A stretch of 64,000 nucleotides of DNA, from NCBI RefSeq assembly GCF_003024515.2, contig NZ_PYIX02000019.1:16910-80909 (forward strand), read 5' to 3'. Below the pieces are notes generated by a model. That model searched no databases. It was given only the letters and a program-made list of their open reading frames with translations, and had not been told where the DNA came from. Shown piece after piece: positions 17,512 to 25,764 of the stretch. The position numbers were made by a program, and so were the translations under genes. How positions within the stretch are numbered: position 1 is the first letter of the stretch; each line of letters opens with the position of its first letter. Source of the stretch: Acinetobacter sichuanensis. Its GTDB lineage: Bacteria; Pseudomonadota; Gammaproteobacteria; Pseudomonadales; Moraxellaceae.

Positions 17512-17525
17512 TTTCAAATTTGAAA
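17512..17525. promoter_or_regulatory. Upstream activator site 1 of the lvaA promoter
   Basis: TTTCAAATTTGAAA, a perfect palindrome of the form TTTCA-N4-TGAAA that recurs upstream of the second sigma-54 promoter at 23606-23637. Candidate LvaR enhancer site. Confidence 0.6.
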
Positions 17526-17530
17526 CGATT

Positions 17531-17544
17531 TTGCAAATGTGAAA
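17531..17544. promoter_or_regulatory. Upstream activator site 2 of the lvaA promoter
   Basis: TTGCAAATGTGAAA, one mismatch from TTTCA-N4-TGAAA, centred 19 bp from site 1 and about 53 bp upstream of the -24 GG. Confidence 0.5.
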
Positions 17545-17589
17545 ACATTGTAAAAGTATAAATAATTGAAAAATAAAATAAATTTTATA

Positions 17590-17605
17590 TGGCACGCTCT
17601 TTGCA
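17590..17605 (+). promoter_or_regulatory. Sigma-54 (-24/-12) promoter of the lva cluster
   Basis: TGGCAC-N5-TTGCA, an essentially perfect RpoN consensus with the correct GG-to-GC spacing, 64 bases before the lvaA start. The cluster encodes its own AAA+ sigma-54 activator. Confidence 0.88.
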
Positions 17606-17668
17606 ATTACAAAATGAAATATGGGAATCATACCCTGTGGAAAATGCAACACAAAAAGGAAATATGTT

Positions 17669-18673
17669 ATGGATGACATTCAGTTGCAGGCATTGCAAAC
17701 GCTGTTATTGAACAAATTGGATATTCACACCGCCTCACCCATGCCAATTAAAAAACTCAGTGGCGGTGCGATTCAGGAAAACTGGGCGATTCAGGGACAG
17801 CGTGAACATGCTGATTATGAAATTGTCCTTCGCAAAAATGCCGAAACCAGCGTCGAAGCCAGTTCCGACCGTAAACAGGAATATGACTTATTACAGCGTT
17901 TATATGAACTGAATGTTCGTGTACCTGAGCCCTTATTGTTTCAAAGCAAAGGTGATACCTTAAACAGTGATTTTTTTGTGATGCAGAAAATATCAGGTAT
18001 GGCAGAAGGACATAAATTGGTACGCCTGAATCAGCCTGAGCTTCAAGTGGCAATTTTACAGGACATTGGACAGCGACTTGCAGATTTGCATGCCATTTCT
18101 GCGGACGCTGAAATAGAAAAAATTATTCCAAAACCGATCAAAGCCGATTATTTAAATCAGTCAATTGAACTGTTGCAATCACACTTGCACAAACTAAATC
18201 AGCATCGTCCAATTCTGGAATTTGCGCTGAGTTGGATGCAGCAACATCAACCTGTGATTGATGATCTGGTACTGGTACATGGTGATTATCGTACAGGCAA
18301 TATCATGATAGACCATGATCATGTGTCGGGCATTCTGGATTGGGAGTTTGCCCATTGGGGCGATCGCCGGGAAGATATCGGTTGGTTCACCGCAAAATGC
18401 TGGCGCTTTGGTCAAAATGCGCAAGTTGCAGGTGGCATTGGTGCATATAAGGATTTTATTCAAGCCTATGCAGAACATGCAGATGTCTTTATTCCTGAAT
18501 TTGAATTGAAGTTTTGGCATATTTTGGCGCATGTACGTTGGGCGATTATCGCACTGCAACAAGCCAATCGTAATCTGGATAATACTGAGCCATCTTTAGA
18601 ACTGGCATTAACAGCATTTTTAGTACCACAACTGGAAAAAAATATTCTCGATATTCTGGGAGATAAAGAATGA
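17669..18673 (+). CDS. lvaA: LvaA-like phosphotransferase (4-hydroxyacyl-CoA kinase component)
   Basis: 334 aa from the ATG preceded by AAAGGA; an upstream in-frame ATG lies too close to the promoter and lacks a ribosome site. Aminoglycoside-phosphotransferase fold with the catalytic loop HGDYRTGN (204-211) and metal-binding ILDWE (222-226). In Pseudomonas putida, LvaA with LvaB phosphorylates the 4-hydroxyl of 4-hydroxyvaleryl-CoA using ATP, creating a leaving group for LvaC. Here the neighbours match lvaB, C, D, E, F, G and R, so the assignment rests on fold plus full gene context. It overlaps the next gene by 4 bases. Confidence 0.85.
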   Translation: MDDIQLQALQTLLLNKLDIHTASPMPIKKLSGGAIQENWAIQGQREHADYEIVLRKNAETSVEASSDRKQEYDLLQRLYELNVRVPEPLLFQSKGDTLNSDFFVMQKISGMAEGHKLVRLNQPELQVAILQDIGQRLADLHAISADAEIEKIIPKPIKADYLNQSIELLQSHLHKLNQHRPILEFALSWMQQHQPVIDDLVLVHGDYRTGNIMIDHDHVSGILDWEFAHWGDRREDIGWFTAKCWRFGQNAQVAGGIGAYKDFIQAYAEHADVFIPEFELKFWHILAHVRWAIIALQQANRNLDNTEPSLELALTAFLVPQLEKNILDILGDKE

Positions 18674-18996
18674 ATCAAACTCAGATTTTACAACTGATTG
18701 AGGCGAGCCAAGCCACCTTAAAACATGAGTTGCAAGCCAAGCATCCCGAGTCGAAATATCATATTTTGATGCTACAACGCAGTTTTCAACTGGTCAAAAA
18801 TTATATTGAAAGTGCGGCACAAAATGAACAACAGCAGTTGAAAATTTTACAGGATTATTTCCAATTTCCTGTGCAGGATCTGGAGCAAAGTACAGAGCAG
18901 TTATGTGCTGAAATGGCGAAGCAATCTGACTTACAGGCGTTGCAACTTTTACAGCAATTAAATCAGCTTGATTTGAATATGACCAAGGCAGGTTAA
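18670..18996 (+). CDS. lvaB: LvaB-like small partner (DUF6285 type)
   Basis: 108 aa, helical, Gln/Leu-rich, without a catalytic motif I can name. ATGA overlap with lvaA, the same order as in the P. putida lva operon, where LvaB is a small protein required with LvaA for kinase activity. Similar short proteins sit next to aminoglycoside-phosphotransferase/acyl-CoA dehydrogenase pairs in many bacteria. Called by size and position. Confidence 0.72.
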   Translation: MNQTQILQLIEASQATLKHELQAKHPESKYHILMLQRSFQLVKNYIESAAQNEQQQLKILQDYFQFPVQDLEQSTEQLCAEMAKQSDLQALQLLQQLNQLDLNMTKAG

Positions 18997-18998
18997 AC

Positions 18999-19730
18999 AT
19001 GTCGATGATACGTCTTTATCTGGTTCGACATGGTCATGTTGATTATTTCGATGCCGCACAACAGCCGATCAATCCGAAATATGCACCTTTATCTGCGCAA
19101 GGTGAACAACAAATTCAGTTGCTTGCAGCGCATTTACAAGCCATTCAGATGGATCAGATTTTTTCTTCAACCATGCCCCGTTCAATACAGACCGCCGAAA
19201 TTTTGGCAAGGCAACAAGCTCGAAAAGACATAGATTCTTATGATGAGATTCGTGAAATTAAATCAGGTCGGCTTAAAGATATTCCTGTAGATCAAGCAGA
19301 AGTGTTGATTAAAAAAGCTTATTACCCGAAAAAATTTGCTTTGAATGGATTTTTACAAGGCGAGTCATGGACTGATTTTGAAACACGGGTGATCACATGG
19401 TTTCAGCAGATGTTGCGACAGCAAAGTCAATCCAAACCACAGCAGACTACACAGCATATCTTGGTTTCTGCACATGATGCGGTGAATCGAATCGTACTGA
19501 ATTGGGTGCAAGGTTTGCAGCAGCATGATGTTCAGGTACAGGAACAAAATTATGCCTGTCTGAATATCATTGATTTTTATCTGCAAGATCAGCAAATCGT
19601 GGAAAGTCGGATTTTATTGCAAAACTTTACGGCACATAACATTTTAAAAATAAATGAATCTGAAAATGCTTTGGATCATGTTTACAACATTTATATGCGT
19701 ACCAATGGATTTAAAGGGGAAACGGTATGA
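18999..19730 (+). CDS. Histidine phosphatase-family protein inserted in the lva cluster
   Basis: 243 aa, branch of the phosphoglycerate-mutase/SixA histidine phosphatase superfamily: N-terminal LVRHGHVD with catalytic His in RHG, SSTMPRSIQTAEIL, the acidic region following, and VSAHDAVNRI with the second catalytic His. Starts 3 bp after lvaB and overlaps lvaC by 4 bp (ATGA), so it is firmly within the operon, yet no such gene belongs to the P. putida lva set. Inference: it may remove phosphate from a dead-end or over-accumulated phospho-acyl intermediate, or act on an unrelated metabolite. Confidence 0.82.
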   Translation: MSMIRLYLVRHGHVDYFDAAQQPINPKYAPLSAQGEQQIQLLAAHLQAIQMDQIFSSTMPRSIQTAEILARQQARKDIDSYDEIREIKSGRLKDIPVDQAEVLIKKAYYPKKFALNGFLQGESWTDFETRVITWFQQMLRQQSQSKPQQTTQHILVSAHDAVNRIVLNWVQGLQQHDVQVQEQNYACLNIIDFYLQDQQIVESRILLQNFTAHNILKINESENALDHVYNIYMRTNGFKGETV

Positions 19731-20887
19731 AGACGCTGAGTCAGGATTTGATTGAATTACAACAAAAAGTTCGCAATTTTATTCAACAGGTGGTGATTCC
19801 TTATGAGCAAGACCCACGTCAGGACAGTCATGGACCAAGTACTGAGTTACGTGCTGAATTGATTGAAAAAGCACGTGAACATGGTTTGCTGACCCCGCAT
19901 GCAAGTGTGGAGATGGGCGGACAAGCGTGGACACATGTACAAAAAGCCGTTGCCTTTGAAGAAGCGGGATATTCTCCTTTGGGTCCAATCGCGATGAACA
20001 TTCATGCACCCGATGAAGGCAATATTCATTTGCTGGATATAGTCGCGAGTGATGCACAGAAACAACGCTGGCTCAAGCCAATGGTCGAAGGCAAAATTCG
20101 TTCATGTTTTGCCATGACTGAACCTGCACCCGGCGCAGGCTCTGACCCTTCCATGTTACTCACTACAGCAACATTGGATGGTGATGATTATGTGATTAAT
20201 GGACGTAAATGGTTGATTACAGGTGCGGATGGTGCTTCTGTGGCAATTATCATGGCGAAAATGGAAGATGGTTCTGCTTCGATGTTTTTGACCGATACCG
20301 ATGCAAAAGGCTTTATTCTGGAAAAAAATATGAATGCGATGGATTCCTGTTTTGCAGGTGGTCATGGCATTTTACGTTTTGAGAATTTGCGTATTCCCAA
20401 AGAAAATGTGTTGGGTGAAATTGGCAAAGGCTTTAAGTATGCACAGGTACGTTTAGCCCCTGCACGTTTGACCCATTGCATGCGCTGGTTGGGGCAAGCC
20501 CGTCGTGCGCATGATATTGCCACCCAATATGCATGTGAGCGTCAGTCTTTTGGTCAGCGTTTGGGTGATCATCAAGGCGTGGGTTTTATGCTGGCGGACA
20601 ATGAAATGGATCTGCTGAGTACTCGTCTGGCGGTGCATTATTGTGCGCAAGTGTTGGACATGAATGACAAAGGCAATTACGAATCTAGTCTGGTCAAAGT
20701 GATCAGTTCAGAAAATATCTGGAAAATTATTGATCGCAGTTTGCAAATTTTGGGTGGACAGGCGATTACCGATGAAAACTTGGTCTGCAAAATTTTTAAA
20801 GATGCACGTGGCTTCCGTATTTATGATGGTGCCAATGAAGTACATCGTATGAGTATTTCAAAAAAATTATTAAATGGGAAAATTTAA
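19727..20887 (+). CDS. lvaC: LvaC-like acyl-CoA dehydrogenase-family enzyme
   Basis: 386 aa, full-length ACAD fold: N-terminal helical domain, FAD-binding beta domain with CFAMTEPAPGAGSDPS and WLITGADGA, and C-terminal helices with RQSFGQRL and the LQILGGQAITDE segment before RIYDGANEVHR. In the P. putida levulinate pathway LvaC takes the 4-phosphovaleryl-CoA made by LvaAB to a pentenoyl-CoA, which is hydrated to 3-hydroxyvaleryl-CoA. Eukaryotic ACAD10/ACAD11 fuse the same kinase and dehydrogenase domains, supporting the functional link of lvaA and lvaC. Substrate chain length is inferred from context only. Confidence 0.87.
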   Translation: MKTLSQDLIELQQKVRNFIQQVVIPYEQDPRQDSHGPSTELRAELIEKAREHGLLTPHASVEMGGQAWTHVQKAVAFEEAGYSPLGPIAMNIHAPDEGNIHLLDIVASDAQKQRWLKPMVEGKIRSCFAMTEPAPGAGSDPSMLLTTATLDGDDYVINGRKWLITGADGASVAIIMAKMEDGSASMFLTDTDAKGFILEKNMNAMDSCFAGGHGILRFENLRIPKENVLGEIGKGFKYAQVRLAPARLTHCMRWLGQARRAHDIATQYACERQSFGQRLGDHQGVGFMLADNEMDLLSTRLAVHYCAQVLDMNDKGNYESSLVKVISSENIWKIIDRSLQILGGQAITDENLVCKIFKDARGFRIYDGANEVHRMSISKKLLNGKI

Positions 20888-20911
20888 GATTAATTTCAAG
20901 GAAGAAAAAGC

Positions 20912-21676
20912 ATGTTTGATTTAAAAGGAAAAAATATTTTGGTGACGGGTGCTTCAAGTGGCTTGGGGCAGCACATTGCAGCATTTTATGCAGTGCAGGG
21001 AGCCAATATCATTATTTGCGCCCGCCGTGAGGAACGTTTAAAACAGTTGCAAACGCAGTTGGAACAAGACTACGGCATTCAAGTGCATCGCTATACATTT
21101 GATGTCAATGACCGTACTGCGGTTCAGGCGATGTTACAGGATTTGGAGCAAAAACAAGTACATGTAAATGTATTAATCAACAATGCAGGTGTGGGCGATT
21201 CCAAACGCTTTTTAGACTATAGCGATGCGGACTGGGATGCGATTGTAGGGACCAATCTAAAAGCACCGTGGATGTGCGCGCAGGAAGTGGTGTCGCATAT
21301 GGTCAAACAAAAAGTAGCGGGTTCCGTTATTAATATTACCTCGATTTTATCTGAAAGCATTAATTTGGGGGTTGCACCGTATTGTGCATCCAAAGCAGGA
21401 CTCAAACATTTAACCGAAGCGATGGCGGTTGAATTGGCACGTTTTAATATTCGGGTCAATGCGATTGCACCGGGTTATATGGTCACTGAAATTAATGAGG
21501 ATTATTTAACGAGCGAAGCAGGACAAGCCATTTTAAAACGTATTCCAATGCGTAGATTTGTTGAATTTTCCGATTTAAATGGCGCACTATTACTGTTAGC
21601 ATCGGAAGCAGGTCGAGGAATGACTGGCGTAGAAATAAAAGTAGATTGTGGACATAGTTGTTCAGCCATTGCATAG
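20912..21676 (+). CDS. lvaD: LvaD-like short-chain dehydrogenase/reductase
   Basis: 254 aa classical SDR: TGASSGLGQH cofactor loop (11-20), NNAG near 90, catalytic Ser in NITSILSES and YCASKAG with Tyr and Lys, then IAPGYMVTE. In the lva pathway LvaD reduces levulinyl-CoA (4-oxo) to 4-hydroxyvaleryl-CoA. AAGGAAG ribosome site; 24 bp after lvaC. A second SDR gene occurs at the end of the cluster, so which one does this step cannot be settled from sequence; position directly after lvaC matches P. putida lvaD. Confidence 0.82.
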   Translation: MFDLKGKNILVTGASSGLGQHIAAFYAVQGANIIICARREERLKQLQTQLEQDYGIQVHRYTFDVNDRTAVQAMLQDLEQKQVHVNVLINNAGVGDSKRFLDYSDADWDAIVGTNLKAPWMCAQEVVSHMVKQKVAGSVINITSILSESINLGVAPYCASKAGLKHLTEAMAVELARFNIRVNAIAPGYMVTEINEDYLTSEAGQAILKRIPMRRFVEFSDLNGALLLLASEAGRGMTGVEIKVDCGHSCSAIA

Positions 21677-21719
21677 CGGTTTGCTGAACAACAGAGAAAT
21701 ATCATAGGAAGATCGTAAC

Positions 21720-23594
21720 ATGCTGAATCAAAAGCCGATTAATATTTTGGTGAGTTATATTAAAACGCCATCTATTAATGGCTTTCGGGCATTGGCAGAG
21801 CAAACCATTGCCAAAATCCATACGGATCAAATTGGTTTTGTCGAATGTCATATTTCCGATGTGTTGGATGTTGCTCAACAATTGGTTGAAAATGGCAGTG
21901 AAATTTTACTCTGTACTGGAGCGACAGCACATTATTTACAGAAAAAATTGCCCATTGAAATTCACCCGATTCGCACAGGGGCTTTTGATGTCATCCAAGC
22001 CATTTCTAACTTAAAGCAGTATCAAAAAATCGCACTTCTGGGCAGTACTTCAAGTGTCAATCTGACCCAATATGCCGATGTCTTTGCCCTAAAAATTCAG
22101 CAATTTAGCTATGATTCATATCTGGCTGCCAAAAAAGCGGTGGAGCTTGCGCAACAGCAAGAGTTTGATGCGGTGATTGGTTCGCCTGTAGCTGTAGAAA
22201 TGGCACTCAGTCTCAATATGGCAGCACAACTTGCAATCAGCAGTAATGCCTTACACGATCATCTTGAGAGTGCCTTGCAGCGACTGGATAAAATTCGTGA
22301 AGAAAAACAACATACTCAACGTCTGACTGAAATTTTCAATCATTTGACCGATGGGATTTGTTTTATTTCCAATACGGGCAATATCCGTTTTATCAATCAA
22401 TCCATGACTGAATTGTTGGGGATCCATGCCACAGCCGTTTTAAATCAATCGGTACATCATATTTTTCAGCATTTGGATCTGAATTTGGACAATAGCCATC
22501 AGATTTTGACGGTGGGTGCGAAAAAACTGGCGGTACATTTATCTGTATTAAAAAATGAACATATTGATGGTTTTATTCTCAGTGCTCAGGATTTGGAAAG
22601 TTTTGAAAAATCGAGCAGTGAGTTTCGTAAGGTTTCAAGCCGAAAATTCAATACCCGTTATCGCTTTTCAGATCTGATTAGTAAAGATCCACAATTTTTA
22701 CAAAGCATTGAATTGGCAAAACAATATGCTCAAACTGAAGCTACAATTTTAATTACAGGTGAAAGCGGTACAGGCAAGGAGTTATTGGCACAAAGTATTC
22801 ATCAATACAGTGCAAGGGCAAAAGCACCTTTTGTTGCGATTAACTGTGCATCCTTTCCTGAAAGTATTTTGGAGAGTGAACTGTTTGGTTATGAGGAAGG
22901 GGCGTTCACAGGTGCAAAGAAAAATGGCAAAGTCGGACTGATTGAGGCGGCGCATAATGGCACGCTATTTTTAGATGAAATTGGTGATATGCCTTTGCAT
23001 TTACAAACTCGATTTTTACGGGTATTACAAGAACGTCAAATCAACCGATTGGGTTCGATTGTCAGTCATCATGTCAATATTCGGGTTTTGGCAGCCACGC
23101 ATTGTGATCTTGAAGAACAGGTGAAAAAAGGCGAGTTTCGCGCTGACTTGTATTATCGCCTGAATATTTTACGGGTTTTTGTACCTGCGCTGAGACAGCG
23201 CCGTGTCGATATTCTGGAATTGGTATCGCATTTTTTAAGCAAGCATGATTTAAGCCGTGAGCAGTTGCCTGAGCATGTGCTGAAAGCACTACAAAAATAT
23301 CATTGGTTGGGCAATGTTCGTGAGTTGGAAAATATTATTGAACGTTTGGCAGTCATGAGTCGTTTGGATCAAAGCCTGTTGTCACAGCATTCTATTGAGC
23401 GACATATTCCTGAAATTTTTCAAAAAGCAGATCAACAGGAACAGAGTCCTTTAAAAGCCGTGAAGATCAATCAGGAGTTACAATTGATCGAACAGGCGAT
23501 TGATGCTGCCGATGGCAATCTGGATATTGTGGCGCAAAATTTGAATATCAGTCGTACCACGTTGTGGCGCAAAATGAAGTTATTGAAAAATTAA
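21720..23594 (+). CDS. lvaR: LvaR-like sigma-54-dependent activator (PrpR_N-PAS-AAA+-HTH)
   Basis: 624 aa. Order of domains: PrpR-type N-terminal sensor (~1-190), PAS-like region with LTDGICFISNTGNIRFINQS (~205-290), AAA+ sigma-54 interaction domain with Walker A GESGTGKE, the GAFTGA loop that contacts sigma-54, LFLDEIGDMP Walker B and the R-finger region, and a Fis-type helix-turn-helix at the C terminus (LDIVAQNLNISRTTLWRKMK). Both sigma-54 promoters in the cluster carry paired TTTCA-N4-TGAAA sites, the likely targets. In P. putida lvaR is divergent from the operon; here it lies within it, between lvaD and lvaE on the same strand, so it may be positively autoregulated. Confidence 0.87.
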   Translation: MLNQKPINILVSYIKTPSINGFRALAEQTIAKIHTDQIGFVECHISDVLDVAQQLVENGSEILLCTGATAHYLQKKLPIEIHPIRTGAFDVIQAISNLKQYQKIALLGSTSSVNLTQYADVFALKIQQFSYDSYLAAKKAVELAQQQEFDAVIGSPVAVEMALSLNMAAQLAISSNALHDHLESALQRLDKIREEKQHTQRLTEIFNHLTDGICFISNTGNIRFINQSMTELLGIHATAVLNQSVHHIFQHLDLNLDNSHQILTVGAKKLAVHLSVLKNEHIDGFILSAQDLESFEKSSSEFRKVSSRKFNTRYRFSDLISKDPQFLQSIELAKQYAQTEATILITGESGTGKELLAQSIHQYSARAKAPFVAINCASFPESILESELFGYEEGAFTGAKKNGKVGLIEAAHNGTLFLDEIGDMPLHLQTRFLRVLQERQINRLGSIVSHHVNIRVLAATHCDLEEQVKKGEFRADLYYRLNILRVFVPALRQRRVDILELVSHFLSKHDLSREQLPEHVLKALQKYHWLGNVRELENIIERLAVMSRLDQSLLSQHSIERHIPEIFQKADQQEQSPLKAVKINQELQLIEQAIDAADGNLDIVAQNLNISRTTLWRKMKLLKN

Positions 23595-23605
23595 TAATTT
23601 TGCAA

Positions 23606-23637
23606 TTTCAGAATTGAAAAAGGTTTCAGTTTTGAAA
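23606..23637. promoter_or_regulatory. Paired activator sites of the lvaE promoter
   Basis: Two TTTCA-N4-TGAAA sites, 23606-23619 (TTTCAGAATTGAAA) and 23624-23637 (TTTCAGTTTTGAAA), 18 bp centre to centre. The second is centred about 52 bp before the -24 GG, matching the arrangement at the lvaA promoter. Confidence 0.65.
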
Positions 23638-23680
23638 TGTTGATAAAATGTAAGTTATTGAAAAATAATAATTAAAAAGT

Positions 23681-23696
23681 TGGCATCATCATTGCA
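23681..23696 (+). promoter_or_regulatory. Second sigma-54 promoter (lvaEFG)
   Basis: TGGCAT-N5-TTGCA: -24 GG and -12 GC at the correct spacing, one mismatch from the TGGCAC consensus, 49 bases before the lvaE start. Confidence 0.82.
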
Positions 23697-23744
23697 ATAG
23701 TCTGTCTGAACTCAATTGGGAAATTGTGTAAGGATACCAAAATC

Positions 23745-25373
23745 ATGAATGGACTGATGATGCATTGCAATTTGAATATCACCTCAATCATGCGCCATGC
23801 AATGATGGTACATGCAGAACAAGAAATTGTGTCTTTAAAGTCGGATGGCATAACAGTGCATCGTTATCGTTATAAAGATGCATTTAAACGTGTGGCACAG
23901 TTTGCTCACGTTCTGGATCAATTAAAAATATCGCAATATGCCAAAATAGGGACTTTAGCGTGGAATACGCATCAACATATGGAACTGCATTATGCGATTC
24001 CGTGTTCAGGGCGTATTTATCACACCATTAATCCCAAGCTGTTAATTGCACAAATTCAGCAAATTATTTGTGATGCACAAAATGAAGTGCTCTTGGTTGA
24101 ACCTGAAAACCTGCCGATTTTAGAACAACTCTATCCATATTTTTCAGCATTCTTAAAGCATGTGATTGTCCTTGGCGATATCAATCCAAGTTTAACGGCA
24201 AGTTTTCCTTTTCAGTTTTATGAAGCGCTGATTCAGAACCAACCTGAAAGCTATGCATGGCAAGACATTGAGGAAACGCAGGCGAGTGGTCTGTGTTATA
24301 CCTCAGGCACTACAGGACAACCCAAAGGTGTGTTGTATTCGCATCGCAGTACGGTTCTGCATGCGATGAGCATGAGTATGGTGGAAGTTGTGGGTTTGCA
24401 TTCAAAAAGTGTGATGATGCCGATGGTACCGCTTTACCATATCAGTGCGTGGGATATGCCATTTAATGCGGTTTTATGTGGCGCGAAGTTGGTGTGGTCT
24501 AACCAATTTGCAGGGCAAGCCGACAAGATGGTGCAACTCATGCAGCAAGAACAAGTCGACATTTCTATGGCTGTGCCGACCGTATGGACGTCAATAAAAA
24601 ATCATCTGCTACAACATCCACAGCTTCAGCTGAATTTAAAAAGAGCAATTTCAGGGGGTTCAGCTGCGCCACTTGCCTTAATTCAAAGCATGCAGGACTT
24701 GGGCATCCAACTGGAAAATGGTTGGGGCATGACCGAAACAAGTTCACTTGGTGCTATTAATCGTACGGCATTGATTTCTGAAAATTTTGATCAGCAAGTG
24801 GTGAAATGTGGGCGTCCGATTTTTGGTATGCAAATGCGTTTGAAGCACTTGGATGGGACAGAACTACCATTTGATGGTACGCAAGAAGGTGTCTTGGAAA
24901 TACGTGGGCATACGGTGGTGCAACACTACATCAATGCTTCAGTGGAGCAACACCATCCACAGCAAAATTCTACATGGTTTGATACAGGCGATATCGCAAC
25001 CATTGATGCACAAGGCTATATGCACATCACCGACCGCGCCAAAGATATGATTAAGTCAGGTGGAGAATGGATCAGTAGCGTTGAAGTGGAAAATGCAGCA
25101 ATGGGTTATCACAAAGTGCATGAAGCCGCAGTGATTGCTGTTGAACATGCCAAATGGGGCGAGCGACCTTTATTGGTGCTGGTGGCGAAAGATCATCAAA
25201 ATATTAGTCATGAAGAGATGCAATTGTATCTTTCCAAACAGTTACATAAATGGGCACTGCCTTCAGCCACAGTTCTCGTCAAAGAAATCCCACATACCCC
25301 AACAGGAAAAATCAGCAAAAAACAACTCAGGGAACAATATCAACACTATTTTCAGCAACTCAGTGTGGTTTAG
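23745..25373 (+). CDS. lvaE: LvaE-like acyl-CoA synthetase
   Basis: 542 aa from the ATG with AAGGA upstream; an upstream TTG in frame is not preceded by a ribosome site. AMP-forming ligase: LCYTSGTTGQPKGVLYSH, NGWGMTETSSLG, WFDTGDIATIDAQGYMHITDRAKDMIKSGGEWIS, and the C-terminal lysine in TPTGKISKKQLR. In the lva pathway it makes levulinyl-CoA from levulinate, CoA and ATP. The protein resembles medium-chain acyl-CoA ligases generally, so levulinate specificity comes from the surrounding lva genes. It is transcribed from its own sigma-54 promoter. Confidence 0.85.
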   Translation: MNGLMMHCNLNITSIMRHAMMVHAEQEIVSLKSDGITVHRYRYKDAFKRVAQFAHVLDQLKISQYAKIGTLAWNTHQHMELHYAIPCSGRIYHTINPKLLIAQIQQIICDAQNEVLLVEPENLPILEQLYPYFSAFLKHVIVLGDINPSLTASFPFQFYEALIQNQPESYAWQDIEETQASGLCYTSGTTGQPKGVLYSHRSTVLHAMSMSMVEVVGLHSKSVMMPMVPLYHISAWDMPFNAVLCGAKLVWSNQFAGQADKMVQLMQQEQVDISMAVPTVWTSIKNHLLQHPQLQLNLKRAISGGSAAPLALIQSMQDLGIQLENGWGMTETSSLGAINRTALISENFDQQVVKCGRPIFGMQMRLKHLDGTELPFDGTQEGVLEIRGHTVVQHYINASVEQHHPQQNSTWFDTGDIATIDAQGYMHITDRAKDMIKSGGEWISSVEVENAAMGYHKVHEAAVIAVEHAKWGERPLLVLVAKDHQNISHEEMQLYLSKQLHKWALPSATVLVKEIPHTPTGKISKKQLREQYQHYFQQLSVV

Positions 25374-25446
25374 GACGATAAAAAGTCAGTAAACAAGACC
25401 ATTAACACGGTCATTAAAGAAGATCATCAAAAAAAGGATTTTTGAT

Positions 25447-25764
25447 ATGCAAAACAATGAAAATATAGAAGCCGCAATTATACAAAACAGCCAATTTAAA
25501 CAGATGGTTAAAGCCCGTAATCGCTTTGCCCTATATCTGAGTTTCAGTGTGCTATTGATTTATTTTGTTTTTATTGGGGTAGCGAGTTTTTCACCACAAA
25601 TTTTGGCACAAACATTGGGTGATCGTGTCATTACCATTGGTATGCCGATTGCTGCATTGGTGATTATTCTAAGCTGGTTGATTACAGGAATTTATATTTA
25701 CATTACCAATCAACACTTTGATCGTATAAAAGCACAACTCAAGCGGGAGTATCAGTATGAATAA
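25447..25764 (+). CDS. lvaF: LvaF-like DUF485 inner-membrane protein
   Basis: 105 aa with two membrane segments (about 28-50 and 62-88) and the charged start typical of DUF485. DUF485 proteins (YjcH in E. coli) are encoded just before acetate/solute symporters of the SSS family and are thought to be accessory subunits. Overlaps lvaG by 8 bases, so translationally coupled. Strong AAAAGGA ribosome site. Confidence 0.85.
   Translation: MQNNENIEAAIIQNSQFKQMVKARNRFALYLSFSVLLIYFVFIGVASFSPQILAQTLGDRVITIGMPIAALVIILSWLITGIYIYITNQHFDRIKAQLKREYQYE

Larger units (their letters stand above)
17330..17668. other. Divergent control region between the monooxygenase and lva genes
   Basis: Holds a sigma-54 promoter and two activator-like sites for the rightward lva genes (separate entries). 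The leftward monooxygenase promoter should be in 17330-17480, where A+T-rich DNA has several possible -10 hexamers but no clear one. Confidence 0.55.
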
